A program made the translations under genes and the position numbers. From an uncultured Pseudomonas sp. (GTDB lineage Bacteria; Pseudomonadota; Gammaproteobacteria; Pseudomonadales; Pseudomonadaceae): 29,223 bases of DNA. Numbering within the stretch: the stretch's first letter is position 1; each line of letters opens with the position of its first letter. Location of the stretch: assembly GCF_946885955.1 (NCBI RefSeq), contig NZ_CAMPHI010000054.1:1-29223 (forward strand), written 5' to 3'. Below the pieces are notes generated by a model. That model saw only the letters and a program-made list of their open reading frames with translations, did no database searches and had not been told where the DNA came from. Below are positions 25,087 to 29,223 of this stretch, piece by piece.

Positions 25087-28000
25087 CTACCAAGTATCGA
25101 CAAATGTGCGCTTCTTGCCTTCGCGCGGCGCCGGTTTAGGCGCGGCATTCAAACCACGCAGCAACCAGGCGCGGGTTTCCGCCGGATCGATCACCGCGTC
25201 GATTTCCAGGTAGCTGGCCATATTCAGCGCCTTACCGTTGTCGTAGGCCTTGGCCACCAGCTTGTCGAACAGCGCTTTGCGCGCCGCCTCGTCCGGCTGG
25301 CTGGCCAGCTCCTTGGCGAAGCCCAGGCGCACTGCGCCTTCCAGGCCCATGGCGCCGAACTCGCCGCTGGGCCAGGCGATGGTAAATAGCGGCGAATGGA
25401 AGCTGCCGGCCGCCATGGCCTGGGCGCCGAGGCCGTAACCCTTGCGCAGCACCACGCAGAAAAACGGCACCGAAAGGCTCGCCGCGGCGACGAACATGCG
25501 CGACACATGGCGCACCGTGGCCTGTTTTTCCGCCTCCGGGCCGACCATGAAGCCGGGGGTGTCGCACAGCGACAGCATGGGGATATCGAAGGCGTCGCAC
25601 AGCTGCATGAAGCGCGCGGCTTTGTCGCCGGCCGCCGCGTCGATGGCGCCGCCGAGGTGCGCAGGATTGTTGGCGATCAGCCCGAACGGTCGACCCTCGA
25701 TGCGCACGAAAGCGGTGATCAGCCCTGGCGCAAATTGCCGGCGCAGTTCCAGCACGCTGCCGGCATCGGCCAGGGTCTCGATCACCTGGCGAATGTCATA
25801 GACGCGCAGGCGGTTTTCCGGAATCAGGTGGCGCAGTGCGCGCTGGTCGGCGCATTGCCAGTCGCCCAGGGGGCCCTGGAAGTAGGACAGGTACTGCTTG
25901 GCCACCCGCACCGCTTCGGCCTCGTCCGTCACCACCACATCGATCACCCCGTTCGGCCCCTGCACGCCGACCGGGCCGACCTGCTCCGGGTTGAAGCTGC
26001 CAAGGCCGCCGCCCTCGATCATTGCCGGGCCGGCCATGCCGAGCGTTGCGTTCTCGGTAGCGATGATCACATCGCAGCAGCCGAGCAGCGCGGCGTTGCC
26101 GGCGAAGCAGCGCCCGGAAACCACCCCCACAAGAGGCACCAGGCCGGACAGCCGGGCCATGCCGACGAATGTATGGCAATCCAGCCCGGCCACGCCGACG
26201 AAGTCGGTGTCCCCCGGCCGGCCGCCGCCGCCCTCGGCGAACAGTACCAGCGGCAGGCGCCATTGTTCGGCCAGGTGCAGTAGGCGGTCGGTCTTCTTGT
26301 GGTTCATCACCCCCTGGGTGCCAGCGAATACCGTGTAGTCGTAGGCGATGGCCAGGCAGCGCGCCGCCTCGGCGCCGAACTGCGCGGCGTTGACCGTGCC
26401 GGTGCCGGCCACCAGGCCGTCGGCCGGGCTCAGTTCGATCAGATCTTCGGGCGTACGTCTGCGCCGTTGCGCGGCCAGGGCGAAACCGCCGTATTCGTTG
26501 AAACTGCCTTCATCCAGCAGTTCGGCGAGGTTTTCCCGCGCCGTGCGCTGGCCTGTCTTGCGTCGCTTGGCCACGGCCTGCGGGCGACGCTCGTCGGTGA
26601 GCAGGGCCTGGCGCTCAAGCACCTCGGCGAGGTCGGCGCGGATATGTGCCAGGTCCAGGCTTTCCTCGGTGTGCAGGTGGCCGCCGTCGACCTCGGCGGG
26701 TTCGAGGAACAGCAGCGCCTGGCCCTCGCTCAGTGCGTCCCCGGGACGGGCGGCGAGGGCGCGTACGATGCCGCTGCGCTCGGCCTTGACCACGAACTCC
26801 ATCTTCATCGCTTCCAGCACCGCGACGACTTGCCCGGCCGCCAGCGCATCGCCCTCGGCGACTTCCAGGCTGACCAGCACACCGGTGCTGAGCGCGCTTA
26901 GCGGCTCGCTGCCGGGCGGTGCATCAATCTGGTTTTGCGGCTGGTTGGCCGTGGCCGCCGTCTGGGCGAAGAACAGATGAGGGTGAGCCTGGGATTGCGC
27001 GGCCAGCAGTTCGTTCAGGTGGCTTTCGACGAAGCGCGTGCCGACCCGATTGGCCTGCACGGCGGGATGGCGCAGCAGGTTCTGCAGCAGGTGCAGGTTG
27101 CTCGCCACGCCCTCCAGGCGGAATTCGCAGAGCGCGCGATAAGCGCGGCGTAGCGCGCTCGGGTAGTCCGGGGCGTGGGCGATCAACTTGGCCAGCAACG
27201 AATCGTAGGCCGGGCTGACCGGGTAGCCGACATAGCCGTAGCCATCGACCCGCAGCCCAGGCCCGCTCGGCGTTTCGTAGGCGGTCAGGATGCCGGCGGC
27301 CGGGCGGGTGCTGCCGTCGGCGTGCAGGGTCTCCAGGTTCAGACGCAGTTGCACGGCGCAGCCCTTGATTGGCGGTGGCTGATCCAGGCCCAGCTCGCCC
27401 AGGCTGGCGCCTGCGGCCAGACGCAGCTGGCTGTGCAGCAGGTCGATGCCGGTGATCTGCTCGGTGACCGTGTGCTCGACCTGGATGCGCGGGTTGGCTT
27501 CCATGAAATAGAAGCGCTCCGGCTGGGCCTCGTCGAGGAGGAATTCGAAGGTGCCGATGCCGCGATAACGCACCTCGCCGGCCAGGCGCAGCGCGGCATC
27601 GATCAAGGCGCCACGGGTGGCGTCGGGCAGGTCCGGGCTGGGGGCGATCTCGATCAGCTTCTGGTTGCGTCGTTGCAGGCTGCAATCGCGCTCCCACAGA
27701 TGGCTGACCGCGCCGCTGCCATCGCCGAGCACCTGCACCTCGATATGCCGGGCCTGGCCAACCAGTTGCTCGACGTAGAGTGCGCCGTTGCCGAACGCCG
27801 CCTGCGCTTCCGACTGGCAGCGCGCATAGGCGTCTGCCAGATCGGCCTCATCCTGCACCGCACGCATGCCGCGCCCGCCACCGCCGGCCAAGGCCTTGAG
27901 CATCACCGCGGCGCCGTCGCCGAGGCCGAGCAGAAACTCGCGGGCTTCCTCCAGGCTCACCGCGCGGTTGAGGCCGGCCACCAGCGGTACGCCGCAGCGT

Positions 28001-28371
28001 TCGGCCAGGTCGCGGGCGGCGGCCTTATTGCCGAACAGCGCCAGCACCTCCGGCGCCGGGCCGATGAAGCGAATGCCGGCCTGTTCGCAACGGCGGGCGA
28101 ACTCGGCGTTCTCGGCGAGAAAGCCATAACCCGGGTGGATCGCCTCGCAGCCTTGTTCTTGCGCGATGCTGATCAATTGCGTCATGTCCAGGTAGGCCGG
28201 CACGCCACGGCCCGCAAGTGCCACCGCGCTATCGGCCTTGCGCAGATGCAGGGAAGCAGCGTCGTCCTCGGCGTACACCGCCACCGAGCGAATGCCGAGG
28301 TCCGCGCAGGCGCGGGCGATACGGATGGCGATCTCGCCGCGGTTGGCGATCAGCAGGGCGGAAAAGGGCAT
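25087..28371 (-). CDS. Single-chain biotin-dependent acyl-CoA carboxylase
   Basis: A 1094-residue fusion of all carboxylase parts. Biotin carboxylase is at about 1-460 ([56 protein letters not shown]). A biotinyl domain is at about 495-557 with EAMKMEF, biotinyl Lys523. The carboxyltransferase is at about 580-1070, with acyl-CoA and carboxybiotin halves including PLVLFAEGGGGRPGD, CDTPGFMVGPEAEKQ and VVLRKGYGLGAQAMA. The ATG at 28369-28371 has GGAG 6 nt upstream; an in-frame start 117 nt earlier adds only unconserved sequence. The architecture resembles single-chain long-chain acyl-CoA carboxylases, but substrate cannot be read from sequence. It lies 240 nt downstream of ispA and convergent with the NUDIX gene, outside the PA484x-like block. 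Confidence 0.92.
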   Translation of the reverse strand: MPFSALLIANRGEIAIRIARACADLGIRSVAVYAEDDAASLHLRKADSAVALAGRGVPAYLDMTQLISIAQEQGCEAIHPGYGFLAENAEFARRCEQAGIRFIGPAPEVLALFGNKAAARDLAERCGVPLVAGLNRAVSLEEAREFLLGLGDGAAVMLKALAGGGGRGMRAVQDEADLADAYARCQSEAQAAFGNGALYVEQLVGQARHIEVQVLGDGSGAVSHLWERDCSLQRRNQKLIEIAPSPDLPDATRGALIDAALRLAGEVRYRGIGTFEFLLDEAQPERFYFMEANPRIQVEHTVTEQITGIDLLHSQLRLAAGASLGELGLDQPPPIKGCAVQLRLNLETLHADGSTRPAAGILTAYETPSGPGLRVDGYGYVGYPVSPAYDSLLAKLIAHAPDYPSALRRAYRALCEFRLEGVASNLHLLQNLLRHPAVQANRVGTRFVESHLNELLAAQSQAHPHLFFAQTAATANQPQNQIDAPPGSEPLSALSTGVLVSLEVAEGDALAAGQVVAVLEAMKMEFVVKAERSGIVRALAARPGDALSEGQALLFLEPAEVDGGHLHTEESLDLAHIRADLAEVLERQALLTDERRPQAVAKRRKTGQRTARENLAELLDEGSFNEYGGFALAAQRRRRTPEDLIELSPADGLVAGTGTVNAAQFGAEAARCLAIAYDYTVFAGTQGVMNHKKTDRLLHLAEQWRLPLVLFAEGGGGRPGDTDFVGVAGLDCHTFVGMARLSGLVPLVGVVSGRCFAGNAALLGCCDVIIATENATLGMAGPAMIEGGGLGSFNPEQVGPVGVQGPNGVIDVVVTDEAEAVRVAKQYLSYFQGPLGDWQCADQRALRHLIPENRLRVYDIRQVIETLADAGSVLELRRQFAPGLITAFVRIEGRPFGLIANNPAHLGGAIDAAAGDKAARFMQLCDAFDIPMLSLCDTPGFMVGPEAEKQATVRHVSRMFVAAASLSVPFFCVVLRKGYGLGAQAMAAGSFHSPLFTIAWPSGEFGAMGLEGAVRLGFAKELASQPDEAARKALFDKLVAKAYDNGKALNMASYLEIDAVIDPAETRAWLLRGLNAAPKPAPREGKKRTFVDTW

Positions 28372-28480
28372 GGCGGCTCCGGATTTGTAGTTCTGCAGCC
28401 ATCTTAGGCGCTCGGCGGGCTGGGTAAACCAAGCCATGTCGGGCGTAGGAACGGGTATTTGCCTGGGTGATGATCGTTCG

Positions 28481-28592
28481 GATTGCATGAGCTACGAAGC
28501 GCGCTTTTACTTTCGTAGCCTGGATAAGCCTTGGCGCAATCCGGGGAGGGTGACTGACGACGGAATGCTGTCCCGGATTGCATCCGGGCTAC
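28481..28592. repeat. REP-like cluster between ispA and the carboxylase gene
   Basis: Three related arms are present: a degenerate right arm (gattgcatgagctacgaag, 28481-28499), a left arm with an internal insertion (28514-28546), and a right arm (28571-28592) containing cccggattgcatccgggcta, the sequence also found at 1438-1454. An extra perfect dyad GCTACGAA/TTCGTAGC spans 28491-28519. The cluster separates ispA (stop at 28613) from the carboxylase start and may uncouple their expression. Confidence 0.75.
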
Positions 28593-28612
28593 AGAGGCGG
28601 GTAGCGCGCTGC

Positions 28613-29223
28613 CTAACTGCGGCGTTCGACGATAAACCGCGCCAGCTCGCGCAGCGGCTCGGCGGCGTCGTCGAACGGGCGCAGGGCGTGCAGGGCCAGG
28701 TCGCGCAGTTCCAGGGCGTAGGCCTTGGCCGCGTCCAGGCCGAGCAGGGCGGGGTAGGTGGGCTTGTCGTTGGCCTGGTCCTTGCCCTGGGTCTTGCCGA
28801 GGGTGGCGGTGTCGCTTTCCACGTCGAGGATATCGTCCTGCACCTGGAACGCCAGGCCGATGGCGCGGGCGTAATTCTGCAGGGCCGATAGCGAGTGTTC
28901 GTCCGCTCTGCCGCTGGCCAGGGCGCCAAGGCGCACGCTGGCCTCGATCAGCGCGCCGGTCTTGTGCCGGTGCATGCTTTCCAGGGCCTGGCGGTCCAGG
29001 CGCTGGCCAACCGAGCCGAGATCGATGGCCTGGCCGCCGACCATCCCGGCCGGGCCAGCCGCCTGCGCCAGGCACGCGACCATGGCCAGGCGCAGGTCGC
29101 TGGCCAAGGGATTCAGTTGTGGGTCGGCGAGTGCGCTGAAGGCCAGGCTCTGCAACCCGTCGCCGGCGAGGATCGCGCAGGCTTCGTCGAACGCCTTGTG
29201 AGTGGTCGGCTGGCCGCGGCGCA
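28613..29223 (-). CDS. ispA: Farnesyl diphosphate synthase IspA (5' part outside window)
   Basis: Makes C15 farnesyl diphosphate from IPP and allylic diphosphates for quinones, carotenoids and undecaprenyl phosphate. Only the C-terminal 203 residues are in the window; the reading frame continues past the right edge (visible start RRGQPTTHKAFDEACAILAG). Present are the region around HRHKTGALIEASVRLGAL and the second aspartate-rich motif in AFQVQDDILDVESD, followed by LGKTQGKDQANDKPTYP, all diagnostic. The first aspartate motif is outside the window. The downstream carboxylase takes the place where pseudomonads usually have dxs, from memory of PA4042-PA4044. Confidence 0.95.
   Translation of the reverse strand, partial: RRGQPTTHKAFDEACAILAGDGLQSLAFSALADPQLNPLASDLRLAMVACLAQAAGPAGMVGGQAIDLGSVGQRLDRQALESMHRHKTGALIEASVRLGALASGRADEHSLSALQNYARAIGLAFQVQDDILDVESDTATLGKTQGKDQANDKPTYPALLGLDAAKAYALELRDLALHALRPFDDAAEPLRELARFIVERRS

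Noticed and set aside
23282..25093. 603-codon minus-strand open frame opposite the DUF2333 and NUDIX genes
   Set aside because: It spans two real plus-strand genes and the gap between them; the NUDIX box and membrane anchor on the plus strand decide the coding strand.
28613..29155. Short 180-residue prenyltransferase gene starting at 29155
   Set aside because: The apparent start is an internal TTG; the conserved frame continues upstream to the window edge, so this is a truncated view of ispA, not a short gene.

Overview
The window is chromosomal DNA of a Pseudomonas-type gammaproteobacterium. It is GC-rich, with strong G/C third-codon preference, and carries a run of genes in the order I recall from the P. 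aeruginosa PAO1 PA4842-PA4858 region: gcbA, ctpL, dsbD/dipZ, aroQ, accB, accC, prmA, a DUF3426 gene, dusB, fis, purH, purD, retS, marC, urtA. Species cannot be fixed from the sequence. Nearly everything is on the minus strand; only a DUF2333 gene, a NUDIX gene and one doubtful small ORF are on the plus strand. No tRNA, rRNA, CRISPR array, prophage or intact insertion sequence was seen.

Layout in window order: (1) 1-2732, start of a urea ABC transporter operon (urtA, then urtB running off the left edge) with a sigma-54-type promoter upstream of urtA and a REP-like palindrome between the genes. (2) 2983-6471, a MarC-family membrane protein and the hybrid sensor RetS, which has its own TATAAT-type promoter and probably a TTG start. 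(3) 6594-11177, purD, purH, fis and dusB, transcribed dusB-fis-purH-purD; dusB and fis overlap by 4 nt and the two later gaps hold tandem or palindromic repeats. (4) 11589-14045, prmA and a zinc-ribbon/DUF3426 membrane protein, separated by a 175-bp foldback MITE-like element whose CTAG target duplication contains the prmA stop codon. (5) 14188-16482, the aroQ-accB-accC operon (3-dehydroquinase plus two acetyl-CoA carboxylase subunits) with a promoter and a terminator-like hairpin. (6) 16595-23122, dsbD, an orphan periplasmic solute-binding protein, a CtpL-type chemoreceptor preceded by a three-repeat Pho box, and the diguanylate cyclase GcbA. (7) 23408-25015, the plus-strand DUF2333-NUDIX pair. 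(8) 25087-29223, a single-chain biotin-dependent acyl-CoA carboxylase and the 3' part of ispA. This last block does not belong to the PA484x neighbourhood, so a synteny junction lies near 25.0 kb.

Functionally the window joins housekeeping metabolism (purines, fatty-acid initiation, shikimate, isoprenoids, translation-related methylation and tRNA dihydrouridylation) with lifestyle control: RetS and GcbA both act on the motile/biofilm switch, CtpL links phosphate starvation to chemotaxis, and UrtAB scavenges urea under nitrogen limitation. The best leads are the MITE at the prmA stop codon, the 11-bp-phased Pho box before ctpL, the orphan binding protein next to ctpL, the single-chain carboxylase of unknown substrate, and a possible 73-residue zinc-ribbon microprotein.
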